Source: Sorex araneus
Lineage: Eukaryota > Chordata > Mammalia > Eulipotyphla > Soricidae
Direction: 5' to 3'
Length of the DNA: 64,000 nucleotides
Assembly (NCBI RefSeq): GCF_027595985.1
Contig: NC_073303.1
Span: forward strand, 25,370,681 to 25,434,680
The translations under genes and the position numbers were made by a program. The notes beneath the pieces are model-generated. The model saw only the letters and a list, made by a program, of their open reading frames with translations, was not told where the DNA came from and made no database searches. Position 1 is the stretch's first letter, and every line of letters begins with the position of its first letter. This document shows, piece after piece, positions 1 through 52,130 of the stretch.

Positions 1-215
1 CTCTTCCCCCTGCGCAGTTCAGGTGCCAGGTCGTTTGTCATGTTGAGTTCTTGACCTAGGTACACATAACTGCTGCATTTGGAGATGTTCATTCCATTGA
101 GGGCAAATGGAACATCGGGAAATAGTCCGTTTCTCATGAACATTGTCTTTGTGAGATTCAGGAACTTCCATAATCTTAGGCAGAATCCAACATATCTGTT
201 TCAGCAACTCACCTA
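1..215 (-). mobile_element. RTE-clade LINE fragment (3' part of the reverse transcriptase ORF)
   Basis: Read on the minus strand, the frame gives KTMFMRNGLFPDVPFALNGM and then SSYVYLGQELNMTNDLAPEL. This matches the well-known end of RTE/BovB-type endonuclease-reverse transcriptases (FALNG...YVYLGQELNM). The match fades beyond about 170 and the copy is cut by the window edge. Frame breaks upstream show it is dead. Confidence 0.75.
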
Positions 216-1156
216 AAGGAGATACAGTACAGACCTCACTGAACCCCTCCCCTAGTATGAGGACCCCCAGTTATTTCTCTTCCTCTTCTGTTGTCATGAT
301 CATCCTGGTCTTTGTCCTCTTCCTCTTCTCCTTCTTGGCATTTTCAAGAAATAAATTAAAATAAAGCACTTGACCTATTTAAAAACAGCAAAAAGAGGAT
401 GACATTTGGAGGGACAGCCAGGTGCAACTTGAGCTCTATTCAGCAAGCCTCGGGCAGGAGTGGTTAGTGATCATTTTAATCAGCAGAAAACTTCCCCTGC
501 CTGAGTTCTCCAAGGCCTCAGAGGTGATCCAGAGCTTCAACATCTTGTACACAGACCTTTTGTAACATCCATTACACAGATTAACAAGCAACTTGTTTAC
601 CACTGAAAAGCTGGTGTTTTTTTTTTTTTTTTAGTGCCCTTCTGACATTGATCCGGGTTGGATCAGCATAACAAAACAAGGAAAATTACATCTGTACTTG
701 CCTGAGGCTCAGAGGCAGCAGAACCACCTGCTCCTAGGATAGGGTGGCCCCTCTCTCGTGTAAAATTCATTCAAGTGGTGACCAGAGCATCCAAAAAGAC
801 AGAGCACTACCTCAATGCACTTAACCTAAGTCACAGGCATTGGCTGTTAGCCAGTGGCCCTTTAACAAATCACACAGTGTGACAGATTTGTGTGTCTGTT
901 GGGAGGCTGGGGGGAGGCAAATCTTGATTACTTCAGACTTCCCTGGCAGGTATCATTACCAGTTCAAAAGATTACAGAGTTGAAGGCCAGGAATGTGTCT
1001 CGGTAGCAGAGGACTTCACCTATGTTCACTGCAGCACTGTGCATAATAAGCCAAAATATGGAAACAGCCCAAATTCCAAGAACAAATGACTTGGAAAAAG
1101 ACACCATGGGATACTACTCAGCCATAAGAAAAAATAAAGTCATGCAATTTGGGGTT

Positions 1157-1428
1157 GGGCTGGAGCGATAGCGTAGTGGGCAGGGCATTCGCCTTGCACG
1201 CGGCTGACCCGGGTTTGATTCCTCCGCCCCTCTCGGAGAGCCTGGCAAGCTACTGAGAGTATCTTGTCCGCATGGCAGAGCCTGGCAAGCTACCTGTGGA
1301 GCTACCTGTGGCATATTTGATATGCCAAAAACAAGTAACAACAAGTAACAACAAGTCTCACAATGGAGACCTTACTGGTGCCCGCTTGAGCAAATCGATG
1401 AGCAACTGGATGATGACAGTGATACAGT
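1157..1428 (+). mobile_element. SOR-head SINE, long-tail type (type B), nested in L1
   Basis: The tRNA-like head (GGGCTGGAGCGATAGC...GGTTTGATTCC) is followed not by the usual SOR body but by a Pro/Leu-like spacer region (CGGAGAGCCTGGCAAGC) and a tail with GGCATATTTGATATGCC and GAGCAAATCGATGAGCAAC. Target-site duplication AATTTGGGGTT at 1146-1156 and 1429-1439. Confidence 0.9.
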
Positions 1429-1470
1429 AATTTGGGGTTATGTGAAGGGATCTGAAGAGTATTGTGTTCA

Positions 1471-1689
1471 CTAATCAGAGAGAGAGAACAAAAGGGAATT
1501 CCCTGCCATAGTGGCAGGGTGGGGTGGGGGGGGAGGGATGTTGGGTTTACGGGTGGTGGAGAATGGGCACTGGTGAAGGGATGGGTTATTGAACTTTGTA
1601 TGGGGGAAGCATGAGCACAAAGATGTATGGATCGGTAACTGTACCCTCACGATGACTCTCTAATTAAAAATAAACTAATAAAAAAAAAG
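1471..1689 (+). mobile_element. Young 5'-truncated LINE-1
   Basis: L1 3' UTR ending CTAATTAAAAATAAAC and an A-run, flanked by a 14 bp target duplication GAGTATTGTGTTCA (1457-1470 and 1690-1703). This proves a separate insertion into the older L1. Confidence 0.85.
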
Positions 1690-2079
1690 GAGTATTGTGT
1701 TCAGAGAATTTAGTCAGAGGGAGAGGAACAGGCTCAGAATGATCTCTCTCATACATGGGCTAGAAGAAACTTCCTAGGGGAATACCAAATGCTCAAAGTC
1801 AATAGAAATGAAGAGCAGAGCTGGTCTTCAGTAGGAAGTTTGCCACTGGGGCAACAGGGAGGGGGGGGGGAATAAGTGAGGGAAGGGAACACTAGGACAA
1901 TGGGGGAGGGAGAGGTGTCTGCCACAGAGGCAGGCGGGGGCACCGGAGGGAACCTGGTGGTCTTGGTGGAGGGAAGTGGACACTGTGAAGGCATTGGTGC
2001 TAGAACATTGAGCGCCTGCAACTCAGTCATAAATATCTTTGTAAACTTGTAATTCATAGAATTATATATATATATATAT

Positions 2080-2245
2080 TTGCTTTTTGGGTCACACCCG
2101 GTGATGCACAGGGGTTACTCCTGGCTCTGCACTCAGGAATTACTCCTGGCAGTGCTCAGGGGACCCTATGGGATGCTGGGGATGGAACCCGGGTCAGCCG
2201 CATGCAAGGCAAACGCCCTACCCGCTGTGCTATCACTCCAGCCCC
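2080..2245 (-). mobile_element. SOR SINE (type A)
   Basis: Antisense copy running from TTTGCTTTTTGGGTCACACC to CTATCACTCCAGCCCC; preceded by a TA repeat (about 2064-2079). Intact head and body. Confidence 0.95.
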
Positions 2246-3017
2246 AGAATTCAATTTTTAAGAAGTTTTTAAAAAGAAGCAGAGTGCCTGCCTTGCACGT
2301 GAAGAACCTGGCTTCAGTTCTCAGCACCGCAAAATAAATAAGTGAACTATCACCAACCTGGGCCAAAGAGATCGCTCAAAGGACTAAAGTGCTCTGTGCC
2401 TGCAGGAGACTGTGGTTCACTCTGCCTGGCCCCCAGTCACCGCCCCAGCAGTGGCCCCAAACACTGGCAGGTGTGGTCCTCCCCACCCCACTCAAAGAAA
2501 GACCAAGAGCTGGACACGATCCGCTGCGGTTGGCCGCAGCTCCTTTGCTGTCTTCCCAGAGCCTTCCGCGGCACAAGCAAAGGCCCTACCTCCTCTTATA
2601 GTGATGCAGGATCCTTCCGCAGACTTCAGGCTGCGGCCAGAGCACCCAAAACGAGAGCGAGACCTCAAAGAAAAACTTCCTTAGATTCTCCATCCGACTC
2701 CTCAAGACCTTTCTGCTTTTATTTACTCAGCCTCTTGCCCCCCAACCCGCACTCTAGCCCCGGCTCCGTCTCAAAGTTCAATTTACCAAACCAAGGCAGA
2801 CCTGAGGATGGCATCCAGCACTCTCTGTTCTCCGTCAAGCCTCTCCGGGGGACCAGGGAGCTGAAAGGCTGCCGCGGGTGTATGCTAGAGACTGCCCCGG
2901 CAGGCTGTGCTGGCTATTGTCTGACTGCCCCTCTAGTTTACTCTCCCACCCTGCTTTAGGCCAGGGGAAGGCTGGCAAGCAAGGACTGCAGCGCCCCCGC
3001 ATCCTTGTCTTCTAATC
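2246..3017. other. Intergenic stretch without a recognised gene
   Basis: Contains a 205-codon open stretch on the + strand (2342-2959), Pro/Ser-rich with no recognised domain and overlapped by other open frames. Its start resembles degraded SINE sequence (GGGCCAAAGAGATCGCTCAAAG). I do not call it a gene. Confidence 0.5.
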
Positions 3018-3027
3018 TCCACTTGGG

Positions 3028-3204
3028 TTTTTTTTTTTTTTTTTTTTGCTTTTTGGGGTCACACCTGGCAATGCACAGAGGTCGTTACTCCTGGCTCTGC
3101 ACTCCTGGCGGTGGTCAGGGGACACTATGGGATGCTGGGAATCGAACCCGGCTGGGCCGCGTGCAAGGCAAACACCCTACCCACTGTGCTATTGCTCCAG
3201 CCCC
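3028..3204 (-). mobile_element. SOR SINE (type A)
   Basis: Full antisense copy with a 20-nt T run (A tail). Target duplication TCCACTTGGG at 3018-3027 and 3205-3214. Confidence 0.95.
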
Positions 3205-3331
3205 TCCACTTGGGGTTTCATCAAATGGAATTGCACTGAACTGAGAAGAGAAAAAGAGATTAAAAAAAAAAGAGGTTGGATGTTTCTTTCTTGACAGGGG
3301 TCATAAGTTTTATAGTTTATCAAAGGGCACA

Positions 3332-3559
3332 TGATAGCACAGCCAGCAGGGCGTTTGCCTTGCATACGGCCGACCCACGTTCAATTCCTCTGTTCCTCTT
3401 AGAGAGGTCAGAAAGTTACCAAGAGTATCCCGCCCGCATGGCAGAGCCTGGCAAGCTACCCGTGGCATATTCGATATGCCAAAAACAGTAACAAGTCTCA
3501 ATGGAGACGTTACTGGTGCCCACTTGAGCAAATCAATGAACAACAGGATGACAGTGCTA
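3332..3559 (+). mobile_element. SOR-head SINE, long-tail type (type B)
   Basis: Head GATAGCACAGCCAGCAGGGC, B box GTTCAATTCC, then the alternate tail with GGCATATTCGATATGCC (3464-3480) and CAATGGAGACGTTACTGG. Target duplication CAAAGGGCACA at 3321-3331 and 3560-3570. There is no long A tail. Confidence 0.9.
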
Positions 3560-3739
3560 CAAAGGGCACATCTGTTGAATAGCAGCCTTTTCTTACCATA
3601 ACACATCTGTATGGATTGCTATATTGGTATATAAAGTATGTATATTTTAATTAGTGATTGCTGCAATGTAGGGGATAGAACCCGAGGTTTCACACATGCA
3701 AGGCACGTGCTCTAACTGTTAAATCACCTCACCCAGTCC

Positions 3740-4090
3740 AGTAAATTTAGGATGGGAATTTATTTGGAGATTAAATCTTTATAAGAGATAATCAAATTAA
3801 TCAAGGTCCTAAGGTTGAGTCCTAATCCAGCATGACTGGTCTTCAAACTCAAGGAGGAAACATGGACAGAGTCACAGTGAAGAAAGAGTGAAAAGTCTGA
3901 GAGTGATGTCCAGCTACAAGTCCAGAAAAAGGACAAATCCTTCCCTCTTTGTCCTCAGAAGAAACAGACCTGTGGATACTTTATTTCAGATATTTGGCCT
4001 TCAGAACTGTGAGACAATCAATTCCTGTTGTTTAAGATGGCCAGTGTGTAGTCATTTATTTACGGTGATTCATCCGACTAATGCAAGTTC
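3740..4090 (+). mobile_element. MaLR/MLT1-like solo LTR, old
   Basis: Resembles mammalian ERVL-MaLR LTRs in order: GTGATGTCCAGCTACAAG-like segment, CTCAGAAGAAACAGACCTG, GCCTTCAGAACTGTGAGACA, TTGTTTAAGATGGCCAGTG, then ATTCATCCGACTAATGCA. No coding region of the provirus is present. A degraded antisense SINE (about 3655-3738) abuts it. Family name is tentative. Confidence 0.6.
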
Positions 4091-4461
4091 TCCTGGGTAC
4101 AGGAACGCCTTTTGCTCTTTGCCCGTTGGTCCAGGGCAGGTAAAGGGTTCCCAGCCCTGGTTGATTCCTTTGCCCACTGCACGCTTCATCCCAATCATCC
4201 AGTGCTATTCAGTTATTGTCCTGAATATGCCCCGTTTTCTGTAACTTCAAACCTCAACATATAGTTTCCCACAAAATATCATGAAGCTGTCACAAACGCA
4301 AAATCAAGGCCTGTTGGAATTCTCCGATATAGCAAATCTGTACAGTGAATTTTATATCATACAAAAAAGGAACATTTAATATTTTGCACTCCTGTTGGCC
4401 ACTTTCATCCCTCAGAAACAGAGAGTGCACTTGATTCAGATCACAACTGGATAAAATGGGG

Positions 4462-4640
4462 TCAGAGAGAGAGAGAGAGTAGAGTGGGCAGGGCACTTGC
4501 CTTTCATGCAACCCACCTGGCTTTGATCCTATCACCCCGTTGTGTCTGTGAAGCTCTGCCTGGAGTAATCCCTGAGCAAGGAGCCAGGAGCAAGCCCTGA
4601 CGACAACCCCTTGCAGCCCCCAAAGAACACAAACAAACAA
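4462..4640 (+). mobile_element. Diverged SOR-like SINE
   Basis: Sense copy with AGTGGGCAGGGCACTTGCC, a weak B box and GAGTAATCCCTGAGC. Many substitutions suggest an older insertion. Confidence 0.7.
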
Positions 4641-4743
4641 AACTACATAAAATGATCATGATCATCTATGATTGATGAGAGCTACGTCCTAAACTTCAGG
4701 AACTCAGACTTCCAAGGAAGTGTCAAGGGGAAATCCCAGCAGT

Positions 4744-4902
4744 CCTTTTTTTTTTTTGCTTTTTGGGTCACACCCAGTGATGTACAGGGGTTACTCCTGG
4801 CTCATGCCGTGCTCGGGGGACCATATGGGATGCTGGGAATCGAACCTGGGTTGGCCTCGTGCAAGGCAAATGCCCTACCCACTGTGCTATCACTCCAGCC
4901 TG
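4744..4902 (-). mobile_element. SOR SINE (type A)
   Basis: Antisense copy, slightly shortened in the body. Target duplication ATCCCAGCAGT at 4733-4743 and 4903-4913. Confidence 0.95.
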
Positions 4903-4913
4903 ATCCCAGCAGT

Positions 4914-5916
4914 TTTAAACCGTAAGTTCAACCTAGAGGAATGGGATCTTTTCAGAAACTGAAAATTTGATACTCCCCATGAAGAGCAAAATATACCATG
5001 GTTCAAGTGCTCTGAATAATTCCATTTTTTAACTTGCAGAGGAGGGGAAAATATAGCTGTGGGGGATGAAGATGCAGGTGACTGAAGAATGTGTTTCAAA
5101 CAACCACAACTGCTTCTCACAGTAGTTTCTGGAGGATTCGAGTCTGCAAGAAGTCAAGCTCTGCGACATTGGGATTGAGCTGTGGGGGGTTTTAAAAGTT
5201 ACATTTCAAGTAAGATGTCCCAGACAAAGCTATAGACTTTAGAGTACAGCTAGAAAACAAACTAGCTCATATGAGGAATGATAAAGATTATAAAGATCTT
5301 AGAAAAAAAAAGTGTGGAACATATAAGCATGCCGAGAGAAGGATGGAAAAGAAAAAGCCTTTGAAATTTTTGGAAAAAGAAGGTAAGTCAATCCTGGGAA
5401 CACAGTCCAATGAACTTGACACTGTGGAGAAACTCTCAAGTGAGTTATTAAACAGATGGCTTGTAAGCTCCGAGAGAAGCACTGAGAGTCAAAATAGGTG
5501 TGACCGACTCATGCCAAGGAAACGTAACATCCCGTCCATGAAGCTACAGAAACCACTTGGGTTTTACCCTGGTTCTCTCGAGGGAGCTCTTGTGTTCTCT
5601 CTCTCAGCCAGTCCTTCTTCAGCACTTGTCAGGAGGTCGGTATTGGGCCACTGTGACGGTTGCTCAGGGTCTCTGTGTTGGGAGGGGTTGGGGGCAGGGG
5701 TGGGGGAGCCTGTGCTATTTGAGGAGTTGAAGCGGACCTGCAGCACACAGGGCAGGTGCCTTAACCCCTGCACTAGCTCTCCAGCCCCCGTTTATTCTTT
5801 GAACAGACAAATATTTTAGCTGCAGGATGTTTTTGCTGCTGAGGAAAATTCAATTTCCTTTCTGGTGAAAAGTGTCATTTGTGGTGGCAAGTACTTTGCC
5901 AATTCTAGAACTTTAT
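4914..5916. other. Intergenic stretch without a recognised gene
   Basis: Holds a 182-codon open frame on the + strand (5271-5819). Its Lys-rich first half is not recognised, and its end (about 5640-5788) overlaps a degraded antisense SINE, which argues against a real gene. Confidence 0.5.
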
Positions 5917-6170
5917 GGGCTGGAGTGATAGCACAGTGGTAGGGCGTTCGCCTTTCATGTGGCCGACCCATGTTCGATTCCTCCTCCCCTCTCAGAGAGC
6001 CCGGCAAGCTAGCGAGAGTATCTCGCCCACATGGCAGAGCCTGGCAAGCTACCCGTGGTGTATTGGATATACCAAAAACAGTAACAATAAGTCTCTCAAT
6101 GAGAGACATTTGTGGTGCCCGCTCGAACAAATCGATGAGCAACTGGATGACAAGAGACAGTGACAGAGAC
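5917..6170 (+). mobile_element. SOR-head SINE, long-tail type (type B)
   Basis: Sense copy with GGGCTGGAGTGATAGCACAG, GTTCGATTCC and the alternate tail (CAAATCGATGAGCAACTGG). Perfect target duplication AGAACTTTAT at 5907-5916 and 6171-6180. Confidence 0.95.
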
Positions 6171-6229
6171 AGAACTTTATATCAGCCATTGGTGCTTACC
6201 TATTCTTTCATTATTATTATTATTGTTTA

Positions 6230-6566
6230 TTTTGGTTTCGGTTCTTAGGCCCCCAAGCTGGCAATACTCAGGGGTTACTCCTGGCTCTGAACTCAGGAAT
6301 TACTCCTGACAGTGCTGAGGGAGGCAGGGACCTTTATGGGATGCCAGGGATCAAGCCTGGATTGACCACGCACAAGGCAAGTGCCTTCCCCACTATAATT
6401 TCCCTTCAGCCCCTCTTCTATTTTGTTTCATTTGGGGGCCAACCTGGCTGTGCGCAGAGCTTACTCCTGACCATGCTCAGGGAACTGTATGTGATATTGG
6501 GGATCAATCCTATGTTAGCCGCATGCAAGGCAAGAACCTTACCCACTGCACTATTTCCTCAGCCCT
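6230..6566 (-). mobile_element. Two adjacent diverged SOR SINEs
   Basis: Antisense copies at about 6230-6412 and 6427-6566. Both retain the GGGGTTACTCCTGG-like or TTACTCCTGACC body and a head end resembling CAGCCCC, with many changes. Confidence 0.8.
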
Positions 6567-6770
6567 TTTACTGTATTTTTATTTATTTATTTTTTTAGTG
6601 GCACAAGGTAGCTTTGATGGAATGAAACTTGCTTAGAAAGATATGAGAAGAGAGAAAGAGAGGAAATGTGTTCAAGAGAAAACACGTTTCTCCAAAGTGG
6701 AAACAAGCAACAACAGAGAGAGAGAGGGGGGGGGGGGGGGCGGGAACACAAGCTTGAGTTGCAAGCCTCT

Positions 6771-6948
6771 TTTTTTTTTTTTTGGTTTTTGGGTCACACC
6801 CGGCGATGCACAGGGGTTACTCCTGGCTCTTCACTCAGGAATTACCCCTGGCAGTGCTCAGGGGACCATATGGGATGCTGGGATTAGAACCCGGGTCGGC
6901 CGCGTGCAAGGCAAACGCCCTACCCGCTATGCTATCGCTCCAGCCCCA
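6771..6948 (-). mobile_element. SOR SINE (type A), young
   Basis: Near-consensus antisense copy. Target duplication CAAGCCTCTTTT at 6762 and 6949. A G run (6727-6741) lies just upstream. Confidence 0.95.
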
Positions 6949-6960
6949 CAAGCCTCTTTT

Positions 6961-8499
6961 TTTAAAACTACAGGTAGGTTTCCTGAGCTAGCAGAAAGTG
7001 TCTGCAGTCTGCTCCAAGCTCCTCTTGACCTCTGGCAGAGAGTGAGGTGGAAACCAGGTTGCAGATTTCCTTGGTCAACAGGTGCTGGCATCTTTTGCAA
7101 TGTGCCCAGAAATGCTATCATTCAGGTTCCACGCGAGTTATTAATGATCTAAATTTCAAATATGGCAAACCTACCTTCCTAGCCTCACATTCTGCTTTGG
7201 TCATTAGCATCCCCAGCCCTCGCCCAGAATTTCTAAGACTGTGCTTTTTTGCTCAATCCGTGTTGTCATTCAGGAATGCCTAGCAACTCCTTCTCCACCT
7301 ATGGAGAGATTTCCCAAGATGGGACTCAAAAGCTGCCTCCTCCCTGGCACGATTTAATCGCTGACTTTGCTCAGTAATTCCTGACCAAGCCCCCATAGAT
7401 GATATCTACAATACTACCATATAGAGATATATTGGCCTAATAATATATATATATAATATACATATATTATATATATATCTTAGTTTTCCAGGCCACACCT
7501 GGTGGAGGGGACTCAAGGCTTACTCCTGGCTTTGTAATTACTCCTGGAGGGACTTGGGGGACATATGGGGTGCCAAGGATTGAACCAGGGTCAGCCACAA
7601 GCATTTCAAGGCAAGTACCCTATTGGCTGCTCTATGGCTCCAAACCCTTTCCTGATAGATCACTTTCCAGATAGTTACTTGTCTATCTGGCACACTAGGG
7701 TTTAACTTCTAGGGCACCTGTTTTTGCAGCTTTTACTCCATCCGGCTGTAGTATTTTACAACTGAGTTCGTAAGCTAAGGTCTGAGTTAGGAATGGCTGA
7801 AAAAGTGATCAACAGATGACTCTTTTCTGAAACATGAAAATGATATGAAATACAAATTTCAGGGCCTGTAAACAAAAGACAACGTGTATTCCTTGTGACA
7901 GTTTTTGAGCGTCAGTGACTGATTTTTAGCTTTAATGTTTACCCCAAACGACATTAGTTCTGCTCTCCAACGGGAGTTGAATGCTTTGCCTCACTGGGTT
8001 TGCATCACCAGGATGCCAGGTATCCATCGAGGACACGCCACACCCACCGAGGTTTACATTTCTTTTTATACTGACGATAATAACTATCTTCCCTTTAAAT
8101 GGTCATAAATATCAAAGGAGCTAATACACTTGGAAAAGTATAAAAAACTTCCCATAAATAAAAACCAACTATGTTTACGACCTCGTGAAAAGATGATAAT
8201 ATGGTAAAACGATAAAGCACTGCGTGGTTTTATTATTCTCCTTCCTTTATAGCTTGAAACTGGAAATGATCACCAAGAGAAAAATTCACTTCGAAGTTGC
8301 CATTTTTAAAGTGACAGCTGGGTCAGAGGTGCTTTCTATCCAGTCGGGGTTTTGTGTTGCACCCGCTTCCTTCCATTTTTATTTTTCTCACTTGCAATCT
8401 GTCCATCCTGTCCCCACTTTTTAATTTTCTTCTTTCTTTCCTCCCCCAGGTTTTATTTTTTTCTCACTAAGCCCTCACGGTAGATGGGCGCAGGAATAC
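6961..8499. other. Intergenic stretch upstream of SRPK1
   Basis: No gene recognised. Contains a TA-rich low-complexity run (7440-7478) and a diverged antisense SINE (about 7481-7648). From 7650 to 8500 I see no repeat; this unique DNA next to the CpG island could hold distal promoter elements. Confidence 0.6.
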
Positions 8500-8791
8500 T
8501 TCTGATTAAGCCATTGCACAGATAGGGAAACTGAGCGCGATCCCCCGCGGGCGGTCGCGTTCGGCCTCAGCACGCTGCGGGGGGGGGCGCCTCGCCTTTT
8601 CTGGGGTGCACCCGCCCGGCAAATGGAACAAAGCCGAGCTGCCCGAACTTCCAAGCGCGGTTCTCCCTCGGCGCCCGAGCGCGCACAACCTCGGCATGCT
8701 CGCGTTCTTTCCACTCGCGCTTCCCCCGGCCCCGGTTCCCCACCGCACCCCCCTCTCCCCGGGAGGGGCAGGTGGTACGCCCCGCGCTCAC

Positions 8792-8911
8792 TGCGCAGGC
8801 GCGCGCCGTGGCGGGGCGGGCCCCGGGCCGGGGGTGGGCGGGGCGTGCGCGGGCTTGATTTGGGGCCGCGGCGGGAGCCGGAGTCCCCCCGTCACTCGAG
8901 TGCGCAGGCGC
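8792..8911 (+). promoter_or_regulatory. SRPK1 core promoter: two NRF1-like sites and GC boxes, no TATA
   Basis: The 11-mer TGCGCAGGCGC occurs twice, at 8792-8802 and 8901-8911, and resembles the NRF1 palindrome. Between them are Sp1-type GC boxes GGGGCGGG (8813-8820) and GGGCGGGGC (8836-8844). No TATA box is evident. The transcription start cannot be fixed from sequence; it presumably lies within about 150 bp upstream of the ATG. Factor binding is inferred from motifs only. Confidence 0.6.
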
Positions 8912-8932
8912 CGGGCGGTTACCGGTCTCGCC

Positions 8933-50828
<41,896 letters not shown>

Positions 50829-51982
50829 GGCCTGCCCGGCGCAGCTGCAGAGACCTCCGCCGGCCGCGGCCCGCCCCTCTGCTCTTGCCTGTGTCCCTCT
50901 TCAGGGTGAAGCTCTCCTCAAGGGTTTCTAGATTGTTGGGGTTTTGGTTTTTTTTTTTTCCTTTTAATCTAGCCTGTTCATTTGGGGGGTGCTTACTTGA
51001 CACTGTGGAGATTTCTCCCACGGCCCTGGGGCGCATCCTAGGTGAATCTGGCCTTGATCGGGCTCCGCCAAAGACTAAGGTTCTGAAATGTGAAACAATC
51101 TCTCGCCCTGTGCCCTGTCTTTGCATTAGGACATCCTTTCAATTATGCGCCTGCGTCCTTTTTCAGAGAGCTCTAAGGCTTGTGTGAGCGCGTCCCAGCG
51201 CCAGCGTGAGGCAGAGACGGGGAGAAGACTGGCGCTTCCTGCACAGCAGGGGCATTAAACGTGCTGCGTCCAGGCTGCACCATCCTCCTGGATTGGCTCT
51301 CTCGCTCTCTCTATCCACATTCTCTCCTGCCACTGTCTTTGTAAATGCGCTGTAGAAACATCCAACGTGGGTAGTGTTTTATCACTGTTCAGAGCACCGT
51401 CAAATTCCTTTCATCCCTTAATAACTCCGTAAGATCCGTGAATCTTCAGTCTGATTTTTTTTTTTTTTGATGGTAACAAGAACAAAGCCATTGGCTAGTG
51501 ATTCCCTCAGAGCCACAGTTGTCGGGCAAAAGGGTCCTTTCCCGGGAGTTCCCTGTCTGCCTGCGACAGCAGCTCCTCGATGGGCGTCTCTGGTGTGAGA
51601 GTCCTTGCCTGGCACTTGACTCGGCACCTGAGTCTGTTGCCCCGTGACTGAAGAATCCGAGGCAGCTTCTGGAAGGCAGCCTGGGCTGCAGAGATTTCCT
51701 GCCCGAGAGGCAGATGCCGTGGCATTTCCTGTTCTTCCCCGCACAGCCCCCCCCATCTTGGGACCCGAGAGGCGGCTCGGAGTGGGGCCCTTCCTTGCAC
51801 GGTGAGGCTCTGCTTCGGATCTGCCAGCCCCGCAGCAAAAGGAAACAAAATCAGTCCCCTGCTTTTTTTTTTTTTTTAAAGCAGCGTTCTTTATTTTTTA
51901 CCCCCAATCTTGTCTTAAAGTTTGGCCTTGGAGCACTTTCCCTCTCTGATTTCTTCAGAGGCTTCAGGTCTTAAAATCCCCA

Positions 51983-51988
51983 AATAAA
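51983..51988 (+). terminator. SRPK1: Possible proximal poly(A) signal AATAAA
   Basis: Hexamer in CCAAATAAAAG, followed by T-rich (52015-52024) and GT-rich (from 52086) sequence that could serve as a downstream element. Use would give a 3' UTR of about 1.2 kb. Confidence 0.35.
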
Positions 51989-52081
51989 AGAACCAAGGGA
52001 GGGGTAGGGTGGCCCTTTTTTTTTTAAATGAGAGTTGCTGGTGTTTTTTTTTGTGTGGGGAGGATTGGGGTCCCCCCCTTT

Positions 52082-52085
<4 letters not shown>

Positions 52086-52127
<42 letters not shown>

Positions 52128-52130
52128 CGC
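52086..52130. repeat. (GT)n microsatellite in the SRPK1 3' UTR
   Basis: About 20 GT units running into alternating GC/GT purine-pyrimidine sequence (GCGCGCACGTGCG), a potential Z-DNA former. Confidence 0.9.

Larger units (their letters stand above)
1005..2059 (+). mobile_element. Old LINE-1 3' end, interrupted by a SINE and a younger L1
   Basis: The left part (1005-1145) matches the common mammalian L1 3' region (TTCACTGCAGCACTG..., ATACTACTCAGCCATAAG). The right part (1704-2059) carries the shrew-type L1 tail (GATCTCTCTCATACATGGG, then GCCACAGAGGCAGG and GTGGAGGGAAGTGGACAC). Two insertions split it: 1157-1428 and 1471-1689. Confidence 0.75.

Noticed and set aside
1157-1230. tRNA gene from A and B boxes
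   Set aside because: The boxes belong to the SINE head; no cloverleaf closes and the same sequence repeats throughout the window.
2342-2959. 205-codon frame in the upstream intergenic region
   Set aside because: No recognised domain, overlaps SINE debris and competing frames; composition fits chance.
1-8500. 3' exons of SLC26A8 on the + strand, expected from human gene order
   Set aside because: I could not recognise any transporter or STAS-domain coding sequence here.
8606-8932. In-frame N-terminal extension of SRPK1 from an upstream ATG at 8606
   Set aside because: The frame is open but crosses the likely promoter; the ATG at 8933 has better context and is the known start.
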